A DNA stretch of 64,000 nucleotides from Bacteroidales bacterium (GTDB taxonomy: Bacteria > Bacteroidota > Bacteroidia > Bacteroidales > F082), in assembly GCA_017632935.1 (NCBI GenBank), contig JAGBQJ010000049.1, positions 62,001-126,000 on the forward strand. Direction: 5' to 3'. Both the position numbers and the translations under genes were made by a program. The notes under the pieces were generated by a model. The model made no database searches. It saw only the letters and a program-made list of their open reading frames with translations, and had not been told where the DNA came from. Positions 54,327 to 63,438 of the stretch are shown in pieces. The first letter of the stretch is position 1. The number at the start of each line of letters is the position of its first letter.

Positions 54327-55226
54327 ATGAAATACGCAGTTACAATAGCTTCCACTACTTATAATTTGGAAAAGTATATCGCCCAAGCCATTGATAGCTG
54401 GCTTGTGCAGAAGACGACTTTCCCTGTTGAGATTTTGATATCTGACGATGGCAGTACGGATGGGACAATAGCCATCATTGAATCCTATATGGTCAGCCAT
54501 CCTAATATCCGGTTGATAAAAAACAATCATATGGGTATGATGCCCAATTTTATTAAATCGTTAGAAGAGAGTTCCGGTAAGTATATTGCTCTTTGCGATG
54601 GGGATGACTATTGGATTGATGAATACAAGTTGCAAAAACAATATGATTTTATGGAGTCTCATCCGGACTTTTCGGCGTGTTTTACTAATTCATGGGTGGT
54701 AAACGATAAAACAGGAGAGCGTAAGGTGGCCAAAACACAATTGTGGGATACTGCTGATGGTGAAGGCTTGTTGGCTCACCGTGATGATGACAATGTGCAG
54801 ATGTCGCCAGGACACACGTCTTCCTATTTCTATCGTAACGGGTTGGTGAGTAAATATCCGAAGTGGATGTATGGTAATGTGATGACGGATTTCCCATTGT
54901 ATATGATTATTTCGCAGTACGGAAAGGCAAAATTTATCAACGAGATGTGTACCGTATATCGTGCGGCGCGGGCTGATAGTGACTCCAATTCTGGTTGGTC
55001 CTACGAGAAGTCATGGCGGCAACGTGTTAATGCATATCAGTGTGTGAATCGTGAATTGAACTACAAATATAAAGAAATCATCAATCCTATCATTTCTTCC
55101 TATTATTTTAGATTATGTAAACTGCTGTGGAAGACTGGAAGTAAAAGACAGTCAATTCGATGTGGTTTTCAATCCTTTTTTGCAGATAGGCATATTATCA
55201 TGAGATGGTTGAAAAATAAGGAATAA
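54327..55226 (+). CDS. Family 2 glycosyltransferase
   Basis: 299 aa from ATG 54327. AVTIASTTYNLEKYIAQAIDSWL, VEILISDDGSTDGTIAIIESY and YIALCDGDDYWIDEYKLQKQ are classic GT2 motifs. 23 bp after the preceding GT2, 1 bp before the fusion gene. Confidence 0.9.
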   Translation: MKYAVTIASTTYNLEKYIAQAIDSWLVQKTTFPVEILISDDGSTDGTIAIIESYMVSHPNIRLIKNNHMGMMPNFIKSLEESSGKYIALCDGDDYWIDEYKLQKQYDFMESHPDFSACFTNSWVVNDKTGERKVAKTQLWDTADGEGLLAHRDDDNVQMSPGHTSSYFYRNGLVSKYPKWMYGNVMTDFPLYMIISQYGKAKFINEMCTVYRAARADSDSNSGWSYEKSWRQRVNAYQCVNRELNYKYKEIINPIISSYYFRLCKLLWKTGSKRQSIRCGFQSFFADRHIIMRWLKNKE

Positions 55227-55227
55227 T

Positions 55228-57276
55228 ATGAAGCTTCTTATCATTGGCGGCGGCGCCATAGCCGACTGTAATCATATTCCAACGGCAACGAAGCTGTTGG
55301 GAGTAGAAAACCTTGTTTTGGCGGAGCCTAATGCCGCACAGGCTGAGAAACTGACGAAGAAGCATGGCCTGCTCCATGTGGTGAGTGATTACCATGATGC
55401 GCTTGCAGAAGTTGACGCTTGTATCATCTGCACGCCGCCTCATGTCCATAATGTGATTCTGAAGGATTGTGTTGCGGCTCATAAGCATGTGCTTTGCGAA
55501 AAACCGCTCTCGCCTTCCTCCGAAGAGACCAAAACGATTATGGCCGAAGCCCCTGCCGACTTGGTGGTTGGGGTGTGTCATAGCTATCGCTTTTTCCCTA
55601 CCCGGCAAGAAGCGCGAAAGCTGATTCTTGACGGATTTTTCGGGAAGTCAGTCCGCGTCACAATAAATGAGGGCCTTCCATCTAACTGGCCTACCGTTTC
55701 TGGATATTGCTTCAAGAAAGATCTTGTCCCTGGTGGAGCCTTGTACGACAATGGCATCCATTCGTTGGATTTCCTGTTGTGGTGTCTCGGCAAACCCGAC
55801 AAGATAGTTTACGAGGATGATGCAGCAGGTGGGTTGGAAAGCAATCTGACCATCAATATGCAGCATGGGGAAGCCAGAGCTTTCTTCAAATTGAGCCGCA
55901 CAAGAGAACTATCCAACACTATCGTGGTTGAAGGAAACGGGCATAAAGCTGTTCTCGGAGTCTTCGATTCGAAGAAAATGGTGTTGGATGGTAAGGAAAA
56001 AGAAATTGAGGGCAATGGTAAGTCACAATTGGAAAACTTTCTTGATACAGTGGCGGGAAAAGATCAATTGGTTTGCCCAATTGCAGACGGATTGGCTGTA
56101 ATGGAGACCTTGGAACGTTGCTATGCACAGAAAAAAGTCAAAGCATACGAGAAGCATCCAGTTGGTGGTTTTGGAGGGAAAACGGTTTTTGTTACAGGTG
56201 GCACAGGATTTATTGGAAGTCATTTGGTCGAACAACTGGTGCTTCATGAAGATGCTAAAGTGCGTGTTTTGGTGCATAATTGGGGCAAAGCTGCTTATGT
56301 CAGTCGTTTCGATGTCGAGTTTGTCCAAGCGGATATCTTGGATGAGGATGCTATGGCCAAAGCGATGGAAAACTGTGATTTCGTTTTTCATCTGGCCGTT
56401 ATGGGCAGGGTTGAAACCAATGTCAAAGCCACGGAGTCTATCCTTGCTGCAGCAAAGAGAACGGGTATCAAGCATGTGGTGCAGATGAGCAGTGTAGTGG
56501 TTCATGGCGAAAAGGTACCACCCGACTTGACGGCAGACTCGCCGCTGGTACCCTATAATGACGCTTATGCACAGAGCAAGTTGCAATCTGAGAAACGTTT
56601 CTGGGAATTACTGGAAGAGTATGGGCTGCATGGATCGGTAGTCCGTCCAACCTATGTGTGGGGACCTTATTCCATGTGGTATACTCTCTATGTTGTTAAT
56701 CAGATGCAGAAAGGTGAGTTCAGTTGGGTTGATTATGGTAATGGCATTTGTAATGCCGTGTATGTTGGTAATGTTGTTGACCTTTGCATGCAATGCTGTA
56801 CCAATCCGAAAGCTGATGGACAGGCTTTTATTGCTTCAGATGTTGAACGGGTTACCTGGCGAGAGTTTTATGGCCATTACCTGAATGTGATTGGAAAAAA
56901 GCCAAGTGACTATCCATCAGTGCCACTTAAAAACGGTGCTTTCAGGAAAATGCGCTTGAATATAAAGAATGCCTTATGGAAGCGGATGGTGGTCTTAATG
57001 GACAAATACGAGGCTTTGGCCTCCACGTCTCCTAAGCTGGCCTTATGGCGTTATAAGGCTCCACGCAAGGTGCTTAGACTGACCCGTAATGTAGTAATGA
57101 AAAACCTGCCAGAGAAAGGTGCCTCGGAAATGGCCATCTATAGCCAGTCTGTACCCATCAGTGTGCAGAAAAACAAGGAAGTCTTGGGCTCCCAACCGCG
57201 TTATTCCGTTGAAAAGGGTATGGAGATTACTTGTGAATGGTTGAGATGGAGCGATTTGTATGCTCCTAAAGCATAA
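55228..57276 (+). CDS. Gfo/Idh/MocA oxidoreductase fused to an extended SDR epimerase
   Basis: 682 aa. The N-terminal ~310 residues are a Gfo/Idh/MocA dehydrogenase: LIIGGGAIADCNHIP, ACIICTPPHVHNVI, HVLCEKPLSPSS and GGALYDNGIHSLDFLLWC. Residues about 315-682 are an extended SDR: KTVFVTGGTGFIGSHLVEQL, HLAVMGRV, MSSVVVHGEK with YAQSKLQSEKRF. Both Rossmann domains look intact, so one chain may carry two consecutive steps on one nucleotide sugar (oxidation plus epimerisation or reduction). No frameshift is seen at the junction (about residue 310). Confidence 0.88.
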   Translation: MKLLIIGGGAIADCNHIPTATKLLGVENLVLAEPNAAQAEKLTKKHGLLHVVSDYHDALAEVDACIICTPPHVHNVILKDCVAAHKHVLCEKPLSPSSEETKTIMAEAPADLVVGVCHSYRFFPTRQEARKLILDGFFGKSVRVTINEGLPSNWPTVSGYCFKKDLVPGGALYDNGIHSLDFLLWCLGKPDKIVYEDDAAGGLESNLTINMQHGEARAFFKLSRTRELSNTIVVEGNGHKAVLGVFDSKKMVLDGKEKEIEGNGKSQLENFLDTVAGKDQLVCPIADGLAVMETLERCYAQKKVKAYEKHPVGGFGGKTVFVTGGTGFIGSHLVEQLVLHEDAKVRVLVHNWGKAAYVSRFDVEFVQADILDEDAMAKAMENCDFVFHLAVMGRVETNVKATESILAAAKRTGIKHVVQMSSVVVHGEKVPPDLTADSPLVPYNDAYAQSKLQSEKRFWELLEEYGLHGSVVRPTYVWGPYSMWYTLYVVNQMQKGEFSWVDYGNGICNAVYVGNVVDLCMQCCTNPKADGQAFIASDVERVTWREFYGHYLNVIGKKPSDYPSVPLKNGAFRKMRLNIKNALWKRMVVLMDKYEALASTSPKLALWRYKAPRKVLRLTRNVVMKNLPEKGASEMAIYSQSVPISVQKNKEVLGSQPRYSVEKGMEITCEWLRWSDLYAPKA

Positions 57277-57277
57277 A

Positions 57278-58255
57278 ATGAAGCAGTTAAGATTGTCCAT
57301 TGTTATTCCGTTCTACAATGTCGAGCAATACATTGAGGAATGCTTGGATTCCGTGTTCGACCAGGACATCCCGTTGGAAGAATATGAGGTGATATGTGTT
57401 AACGATGGTAGTCCTGATAACTCGAGGGCTATAGTGTTGGACTACATGAATCGTTATCCTAACCTTCATTTGGTTGAGCATGATGTGAACAAAAAACTAG
57501 GAGCAGCGCGTAATACGGGGCGTTCAGCAGCAAAAGGCAAGTATATTTGGAATGTGGACTCCGATGACAGAATCGTTCCAAATTGCTTGGGACGCTTGTT
57601 GGATGTTTGCGAAAACAATGAATTGGATGTGTTGGAGTTCGGGACAATTCAGTTCTATGAAGAGGGTCAGAAAAGTATGCCTCATGTCAAGCAAACCGAA
57701 GGTGTTGTGAAGGGATTGGATTATTTGAACCAATTGAGTTCATATCAGGTTTCTCGGATGTGTGGAGTTTGGCGTAGGTTGGTTCGTTGTGAGTTCCTTG
57801 ACAAGCACCAGATTTATTCTCCGGAAATCAATATGGGAGAGGACATCCCTTATTCTTTCAGGATCCTCATGTGCGCGCAGAGAATGATGGTGGTTCCGGA
57901 TAGATGTTATCTTTATCGCCTAAATCCTGAATCGTTGACGGGTAAAAACTGGAGGCCTTCGCCTCAAACGCTTTACGAAAAGAGTTTTTTTGATTCGCAT
58001 TTAATATATGATGTGGCAATGGAAGTGCCAAAACAATATGTTAATGTGCGTAGGTCATTTCTTGACACTGCTCGTTATACGTTAAGCAGATACGTGAACT
58101 ACATTCCTCTTTTACCATTGGAAGCACAAAAGGAATTTAAGACCCTTTGCAGAAATGCCTTCCTTGAAAATGGTTTTGTAAGAAGGTTGCTATCCAAAAA
58201 AGGTTATGCCCATTATCGGCTTTGGTTAATGGGCATACTGTCTTTGCCGAAATGA
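57278..58255 (+). CDS. Family 2 glycosyltransferase
   Basis: 325 aa from ATG 57278. LSIVIPFYNVEQYIEECLDS, YEVICVNDGSPDNSRAIV and IWNVDSDDRIVPN (DxD) are canonical. Its last bases overlap the next gene (ATGA). Confidence 0.9.
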   Translation: MKQLRLSIVIPFYNVEQYIEECLDSVFDQDIPLEEYEVICVNDGSPDNSRAIVLDYMNRYPNLHLVEHDVNKKLGAARNTGRSAAKGKYIWNVDSDDRIVPNCLGRLLDVCENNELDVLEFGTIQFYEEGQKSMPHVKQTEGVVKGLDYLNQLSSYQVSRMCGVWRRLVRCEFLDKHQIYSPEINMGEDIPYSFRILMCAQRMMVVPDRCYLYRLNPESLTGKNWRPSPQTLYEKSFFDSHLIYDVAMEVPKQYVNVRRSFLDTARYTLSRYVNYIPLLPLEAQKEFKTLCRNAFLENGFVRRLLSKKGYAHYRLWLMGILSLPK

Positions 58256-59355
58256 AAAGAGTCATTTGTAATACAAAATTTGAGCTGAATCCTTTTGGAG
58301 ACGGAGGGAGTAAAAGAAGTGTCCAAATTAGGGATTTGATGGCTGAAAACGGACTTGACTTTGAAGACGATTTGTTTGTCCTTCCTAAAAGAACACCAAA
58401 GCTTCAACTAATGAGATGGGCTATTAGGGCAATGAAGATAGTTAGGAGATACTATCCTAAAACCAAGAGGGGGCTTTTATCGTACAATATATGGTTGGTA
58501 AAATATTATGCACTGAGGATTCCGATTGTTTACGACAAATATTTACGTCAGGACGTTGTGTTTTTATGGGAAAACACCAACGACAAAGATATGCTCTATC
58601 TTTTAAAAGCTACAGGACATCCAGTCATTGGTATGCCTCATAATATAGAATCACTTGTAACCAATCATAGTGTTGAAGCATTGGGGGAGGAAGTGCTCAA
58701 TTTGCGGCATTGCGATGCTGTGTATGCCATCTCAAAAGAAGAGACTTGGTTATTGCGGCTTTTGGGAGTGAATGCGTTTTTTCTCCCTTATTATCCTCCT
58801 AAAGAAGTCGAAGCAAACCTTCTGTCCATTCGCAAACGACGTGAGGTTAGAAAGGCTAATGTGCGAAAAAAAATTTTACTTCTAGGTTCAGTCACCAATC
58901 CTCCCACAAAGAAAGGAATGCAAGTTTTAGTTGATTTTGCGGCAAACAAGTCGTTGGCTTTCGATTTGCGGGTGGCTGGATATAATACTGAGTCTTTACG
59001 GATCGTTCAGCATCCTGGTATTTCTTTTTTGGGGACGGTGACAGCTGAAGAATTAGACCAGCTTCTTGTAGAGACAGATGCGGTGTTGATATTTCAGCCT
59101 CCTACCACAGGTGCATTGACACGTATTCCTGAAATGTTGGTGGCAGGCATCCCCGTATTTGTGAATTTTGACGCTGGTCGAAATTATCTAGGTATGAGTG
59201 ATGTACATTTATACGACACGTGTGAAGATTTGTTTGAGACTCTGGAGAATTATGTCCCATATCAGGCCGAACATTTATTAAGAGATAAGATGGCCGAAAG
59301 CCAATTTGTGAAAACTCTAAACAATGCTTACCTATTATCGCCTTCTTGCCTCTGA
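58252..59355 (+). CDS. GT-B (family 4-like) glycosyltransferase, probably altered C terminus
   Basis: 367 aa. KKILLLGSVTNPPTKKGMQVL and ALTRIPEMLVAGIPVFVN with PTTGALTRIPE fit a GT4-like donor site. The last ~14 residues (NAYLLSPSCL) are read from the same DNA that encodes, in the +1 frame, the GT8 fragment below, so the true 3' end was probably lost in a deletion that joined the two genes. Activity may still be intact because the donor site is upstream. Confidence 0.75.
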   Translation: MKRVICNTKFELNPFGDGGSKRSVQIRDLMAENGLDFEDDLFVLPKRTPKLQLMRWAIRAMKIVRRYYPKTKRGLLSYNIWLVKYYALRIPIVYDKYLRQDVVFLWENTNDKDMLYLLKATGHPVIGMPHNIESLVTNHSVEALGEEVLNLRHCDAVYAISKEETWLLRLLGVNAFFLPYYPPKEVEANLLSIRKRREVRKANVRKKILLLGSVTNPPTKKGMQVLVDFAANKSLAFDLRVAGYNTESLRIVQHPGISFLGTVTAEELDQLLVETDAVLIFQPPTTGALTRIPEMLVAGIPVFVNFDAGRNYLGMSDVHLYDTCEDLFETLENYVPYQAEHLLRDKMAESQFVKTLNNAYLLSPSCL

Positions 59356-60028
59356 CATACTGCCAAAGGACATACAGAAAGTGATTTACTTGGATTGCGA
59401 CATCGCTGTTGTGAGTGATATCAAACCCTTGTGGAATGTGGAATTGACGGGAAAAGCGATCGCGGGGGTGGATGATTGCGATGAGGAGAAAAATCGTAAT
59501 AGGTTGGGCATTCCTGCCCATAGCACATATATCAATGCGGGAGTTGCCCTCTACAATTTGGAGTATTGGCTTGAGAATCATGTGAGCGAATTGTTCTTTG
59601 AGTACGTTCGGAAGAATGAGACCAAACTGCTATTGATGGATTAGGACGTGGTGAATGGAGTGCTTTATGACAAAATGCAATTATTTCCAGAGAGATGCAA
59701 TTTCCAGGTTGAGTTTTTCGCCAAAGGATATTGGAAGATTTATCTGGAAGCGTTCAGAAAAACGCTCTTGTTGGAAAACAGGGCGGCGGCGATTGTTCAC
59801 TATGTTGGAGGAGTTAAGCCATGGGATTATCGGTATTATGGCTCTCCTTATTATGCAGTTTGGGACAAGTTCCGTAAGGAATCCCTTTGGAAACGAAACC
59901 ATGTCACCAAATCTTGGTTTGTATATGCGAAGTTTCTGGTGAAGAAGAGTTTTACTTCAAAAGCTCTGAAGAAAAAAAGACAAGCGATTTGGGTCGTTTT
60001 GCCAGAGAATGAGTTTTGTTTTATGTAA
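59324..60028 (+). pseudogene. GT8 glycosyltransferase, 5'-truncated and interrupted by an amber codon
   Basis: The frame holds GT8 motifs: RLLASDILPKDIQKVIYLDCDIAV (metal DxD in LDCDI), STYINAGVALYNLEYW and HYVGGVKPWDY. The expected ~80 residues before RLLASD are missing, and the fragment overlaps the preceding gene by 32 bp. A TAG at 59642-59644 falls where the family has Gln (LLMD-stop-DVVNGVLYDK against D-Q-D-x-x-N), and the frame continues unchanged to 60028. The simplest reading is a CAG to TAG mutation in a truncated, decaying gene. Confidence 0.85.
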
Positions 60029-60057
60029 TTGATATAGGAAATTAATTAAAAAGTAGC

Positions 60058-61050
60058 ATGAGAAAAAAGTCTGTCGAATTTTTTATGATGCTTACTAATC
60101 GCTCTGTTTTGATGGCGAAGTATACAATTGGAAGCTACAAATCTGTTTATAATTTACTTAATGACAAATACGATTTGAAATTGACGTGTTATCTTAATGC
60201 TGTCAATAAACAGAAATGGGGGAGACAATTAATAGATATTCAGAAAGACATGAGTCAATGTTCTGGTTTTCTGTGGTTTGTTGATGGAAAATATTCTAGA
60301 GAAGAGTTTGTATGGGAGGGCTCATATTATCAAGTTGAAGGTTCTTCTAAGCATTACAAGTTACCCATGGTGACACCTGCAGAAGGACAAGATGAATACT
60401 TTCAAAAATGCATGGCTGATTATTTTGTTACGGTTGATGACGATTTCGAAATTCTCGATCCACAGTTTGTTAGGGTTCTATTGGAATATATGGATGTTAA
60501 TGATAGCCCTTGTATATCAACAGACAAGACAATTGTGGTGCGAAGGAGTTATGATCCGTATTCAAATGCATATACAGAAGGGCAACCTAGGAATTGCACG
60601 TGGTTCTGTGTTTACCGTGTGGCGGAACGTATTCCAATTAGTATGTGTGTGGTGGATTCTTTTACTAGTACCAAAGGGGATGTTATTACATGGAAAGGTT
60701 CGGACTCTGAGATTACTTGGGATGAATATGAGCGAGTGTTTCGAAACGAGGATGGAGTAAGAAAAACATGGGACAATGGGGGATGGTTACAAGAAAAAAT
60801 GCGAAAAGGTAAACCATTGGTTTCTTTGGGAGATTTGGGAGATTATTCGAAACAATATATTCATTATGCTGCTTTTGCTTCAAACAGCTTTATTAATACA
60901 GCGTTTAAGACGGCTGTATATCGGTTTCTTAGGCAAAGAGTATTATTGGCAGATTCTCGAATAGTAAAAAAAGTATATAATAAGGCAAGAAAAATGCTTT
61001 TTCCTGATCGGGAAAGAAGGGTGTCAAATCAAAAGTCCTCAATGGATTGA
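60058..61050 (+). CDS. Unknown protein, GT-A-like
   Basis: 330 aa, no signal peptide or membrane helix. Not recognised. It contains FVTVDDDFEILDP, an acidic cluster in the position of a GT-A DxD, and ITWDEYERVF and WDNGGWLQEKMRKG later. Its place among glycosyltransferases suggests a glycosyltransferase-like or glycan-modifying enzyme. AT-rich codon use like its neighbours. Flanked by a 108-bp spacer with nothing recognised. Confidence 0.6.
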   Translation: MRKKSVEFFMMLTNRSVLMAKYTIGSYKSVYNLLNDKYDLKLTCYLNAVNKQKWGRQLIDIQKDMSQCSGFLWFVDGKYSREEFVWEGSYYQVEGSSKHYKLPMVTPAEGQDEYFQKCMADYFVTVDDDFEILDPQFVRVLLEYMDVNDSPCISTDKTIVVRRSYDPYSNAYTEGQPRNCTWFCVYRVAERIPISMCVVDSFTSTKGDVITWKGSDSEITWDEYERVFRNEDGVRKTWDNGGWLQEKMRKGKPLVSLGDLGDYSKQYIHYAAFASNSFINTAFKTAVYRFLRQRVLLADSRIVKKVYNKARKMLFPDRERRVSNQKSSMD

Positions 61051-61158
61051 GAGGAGAATAGTTGTTCGGAATCCTTGTTTTAATCTGTAGTAATAATCAC
61101 GTAGGAAAATTGTTTTTAGGAAACATGACAATTCATTTTATATTGGCCTAAGAATTCC

Positions 61159-61995
61159 ATGAAACTCTCCATCATCACCATCAACCGGAACAATGCTGCA
61201 GGCCTTGAGAAGACCATGAAAAGTGTAGTCTCACAGACTTTCAAGGAGTATGAGTACATCGTCGTTGATGGCGCTTCTTCCGACAATAGCGTTGAGGTAA
61301 TCAAGAGCTTTGAATCGCAATTTGCCCACCTGAGTTGGGTGTCGGAACCTGACTCGGGCATCTACAACGCCATGAACAAGGGTATCCGAATGGCTTCGGG
61401 CGACTATATCCAGATCCTCAACTCTGGCGACTGTCTTGCTGCCGATGATGTGACGGAACGTATGCTTGAGGCTTTGGATAAGGCGGGAAATCCATCCATT
61501 CTATACGGTAACATGATTAAATGCTTCCCTGACGGAAGGCGCTATGTCGACAATGGTTATGGAGGCCAAAAGGTCACCTTTCTGCTGTTCTATTTGGGTA
61601 CGCTCAACCACGATCCGACCTATATCCGTAGAAGCCTGTTCGAGAAGTACGGCTACTATGACGAGAATTTGAAAATCGTCTCTGATTGGAAATGGTTCAT
61701 GAATGCCATCATTGAAGGAGGAGAGAAACCAAAATATGTGGACATCAACGTTACCTTGTTCGACATGACAGGGGTGAGCGAAAGCAATGCCGCATTGGTC
61801 AAGGAAGAAAGGGAAGCGGTGCTGCGCCAGACTTATCCTGCTGCACTGTTGGCTGACTACGAACGCTATGCCGACCCGATCGAACGCTACAAAAGACTTC
61901 AGCGACATCCTTGGGCCTTGCGGCTTACTGCTTTTATCGAACGTGTGTTGTTTAAAAAAGAAAAGCGAATAGACAAAAAGAAGAATATATTATAA
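61159..61995 (+). CDS. Family 2 glycosyltransferase
   Basis: 278 aa. LSIITINRNNAAGLEKTMKS, YEYIVVDGASSDNSVEVI and YIQILNSGDCLAADD. Similar in layout to the GT2 at 53527 (both read VVDG/MDG-x-S-x-D). A more GC-balanced codon use than the genes at 60058, so perhaps a different origin. Confidence 0.9.
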   Translation: MKLSIITINRNNAAGLEKTMKSVVSQTFKEYEYIVVDGASSDNSVEVIKSFESQFAHLSWVSEPDSGIYNAMNKGIRMASGDYIQILNSGDCLAADDVTERMLEALDKAGNPSILYGNMIKCFPDGRRYVDNGYGGQKVTFLLFYLGTLNHDPTYIRRSLFEKYGYYDENLKIVSDWKWFMNAIIEGGEKPKYVDINVTLFDMTGVSESNAALVKEEREAVLRQTYPAALLADYERYADPIERYKRLQRHPWALRLTAFIERVLFKKEKRIDKKKNIL

Positions 61996-62024
61996 ACCGT
62001 TTTGATCTAAGAAAGGATAACAAA

Positions 62025-62450
62025 ATGACTAACTTACTTGGAAAATGGAGAATTGCTGAAACCCTGCAATTTGATGACGAAACTAACAACATGAAATGGA
62101 CGAAAGTGGAAGTTGTCTTGAAAGGTGAAGATGTTGATCGCGACACGATTACGTTGTTGAACTCGATAGTTGAGTTTGAAGAAGGCGGTCGAATGCTGAT
62201 GTTGGCACCGATCCCCGAAGGTGTCAGCCAGGATGAGATTGACGAGGCGGTTAAGGCTGGCCAAATCCATCTGAAAGATAATCGAATGTATTTTGAAGAG
62301 CAGCACTGGAAGGTTGAGAACGGTGTGAACTATACCGACACGATGCCCGAAGGCGAAGTGCTGGGTGAAAAGGTTGGTCCTTGGGAAAAAGTTACGGAAT
62401 TTGAGGACGGCACGATTGCGTTTTTGACCTATCGCTTGGCACGGTTGTAA
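62025..62450 (+). CDS. Small protein of unknown function
   Basis: 141 aa, acidic, no signal peptide. LLGKWRIAETLQFDDE and GTIAFLTYRLARL suggest a small lipocalin-like beta barrel. I have seen similar proteins in gut bacteria but no function is known to me. It sits between two glycosyltransferases and may not belong to the polysaccharide pathway. Confidence 0.6.
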   Translation: MTNLLGKWRIAETLQFDDETNNMKWTKVEVVLKGEDVDRDTITLLNSIVEFEEGGRMLMLAPIPEGVSQDEIDEAVKAGQIHLKDNRMYFEEQHWKVENGVNYTDTMPEGEVLGEKVGPWEKVTEFEDGTIAFLTYRLARL

Positions 62451-62482
62451 TCCTTTCAGTTGGTGATGAAGATGTGGCTGTC

Positions 62483-63436
62483 ATGAGGTTTTCCGTCATT
62501 ATTCCGCTCTATAACAAGGCACCGTATGTGGCGAAAGCCATTCAAAGTGTCTTATCGCAAACCTTCACCGAATATGAGGTAGTGATAGTGGATGACGGTA
62601 GTGTGGATGACTCGGCTGTGATTGCGTCAGACATCATCGAGGGTCATTCGAATTGCTGTTTGCTGAGACAAGAGAATGCGGGCGTTTCCGTTGCACGTAA
62701 TCATGGTGTGGAGAAGTCGCAGGGGGATTATCTCTGCTTTTTGGATGCCGACGATTGGTGGGACACAAACTTCCTCGAAGAGATGTCTCATCTGATCGAG
62801 GATTTTCCGGATGCAGGTATCTATGGCACAAACTACACCATTGTGAATGAGACAAAACACAAGACCAGAGTGGCAAAGATTGGCGTTGAAGAAGGGTTTG
62901 TGAAGGGTTACGTCAACTATTGTCGGGCGTATGCAAATACGATGTACATGCCGCTGACCTCCATCTCTGTGGCGATTCCCCGTCCTGTTTTTGAAGAGAT
63001 GGCTGGTTTTCCGAAGGGCATCAAGCTTGGTGAGGACTTCTTGCTGTGGATACGCATCGCCTTGAAACACAATGTGGCTTTCCTCAATCGGCCTTTGGCG
63101 TATTATAACCAAGATGTCGATGCCACGAATAGAGGTGTCGGGAAACTGTATAAGCCTCAGGAACATATGCTTTGGAACTTGGGCTTTCTTTCGGAAGAGG
63201 AGAAGACCAATCCTGACTGCAAACAGTTGTTGGACAATCTTAGGACATACGGATTGTTGCCTTATTATTTGTCAAAACAGTATCATGAGGATGCACAAAA
63301 GGAGCTGGATAAAGTGGATTGGAATCTACAGTCGAAAGAGATGAAAGATCAATACCATCTTCCGTTTTGGTGGATAAAAGTAAAAAACAAAGCTGTAGAA
63401 ATTGGGTCGAGAATAAAGAACAAGCAGTTTTTTTGA
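62483..63436 (+). CDS. Family 2 glycosyltransferase
   Basis: 317 aa from ATG 62483 (GTG at 62474 also in frame). FSVIIPLYNKAPYVAKAIQS, YEVVIVDDGSVDDSAVI and YLCFLDADDWWDTNFLEEM are canonical. 2 bp before the fucosyltransferase gene. Confidence 0.91.
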   Translation: MRFSVIIPLYNKAPYVAKAIQSVLSQTFTEYEVVIVDDGSVDDSAVIASDIIEGHSNCCLLRQENAGVSVARNHGVEKSQGDYLCFLDADDWWDTNFLEEMSHLIEDFPDAGIYGTNYTIVNETKHKTRVAKIGVEEGFVKGYVNYCRAYANTMYMPLTSISVAIPRPVFEEMAGFPKGIKLGEDFLLWIRIALKHNVAFLNRPLAYYNQDVDATNRGVGKLYKPQEHMLWNLGFLSEEEKTNPDCKQLLDNLRTYGLLPYYLSKQYHEDAQKELDKVDWNLQSKEMKDQYHLPFWWIKVKNKAVEIGSRIKNKQFF

Positions 63437-63438
63437 TT

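Noticed and set aside
59642-59644. Stop-codon recoding (TAG read as Gln)
   Set aside because: The gene is also 5'-truncated and overlaps its neighbour, which points to decay; no other gene in the window has an in-frame TAG.
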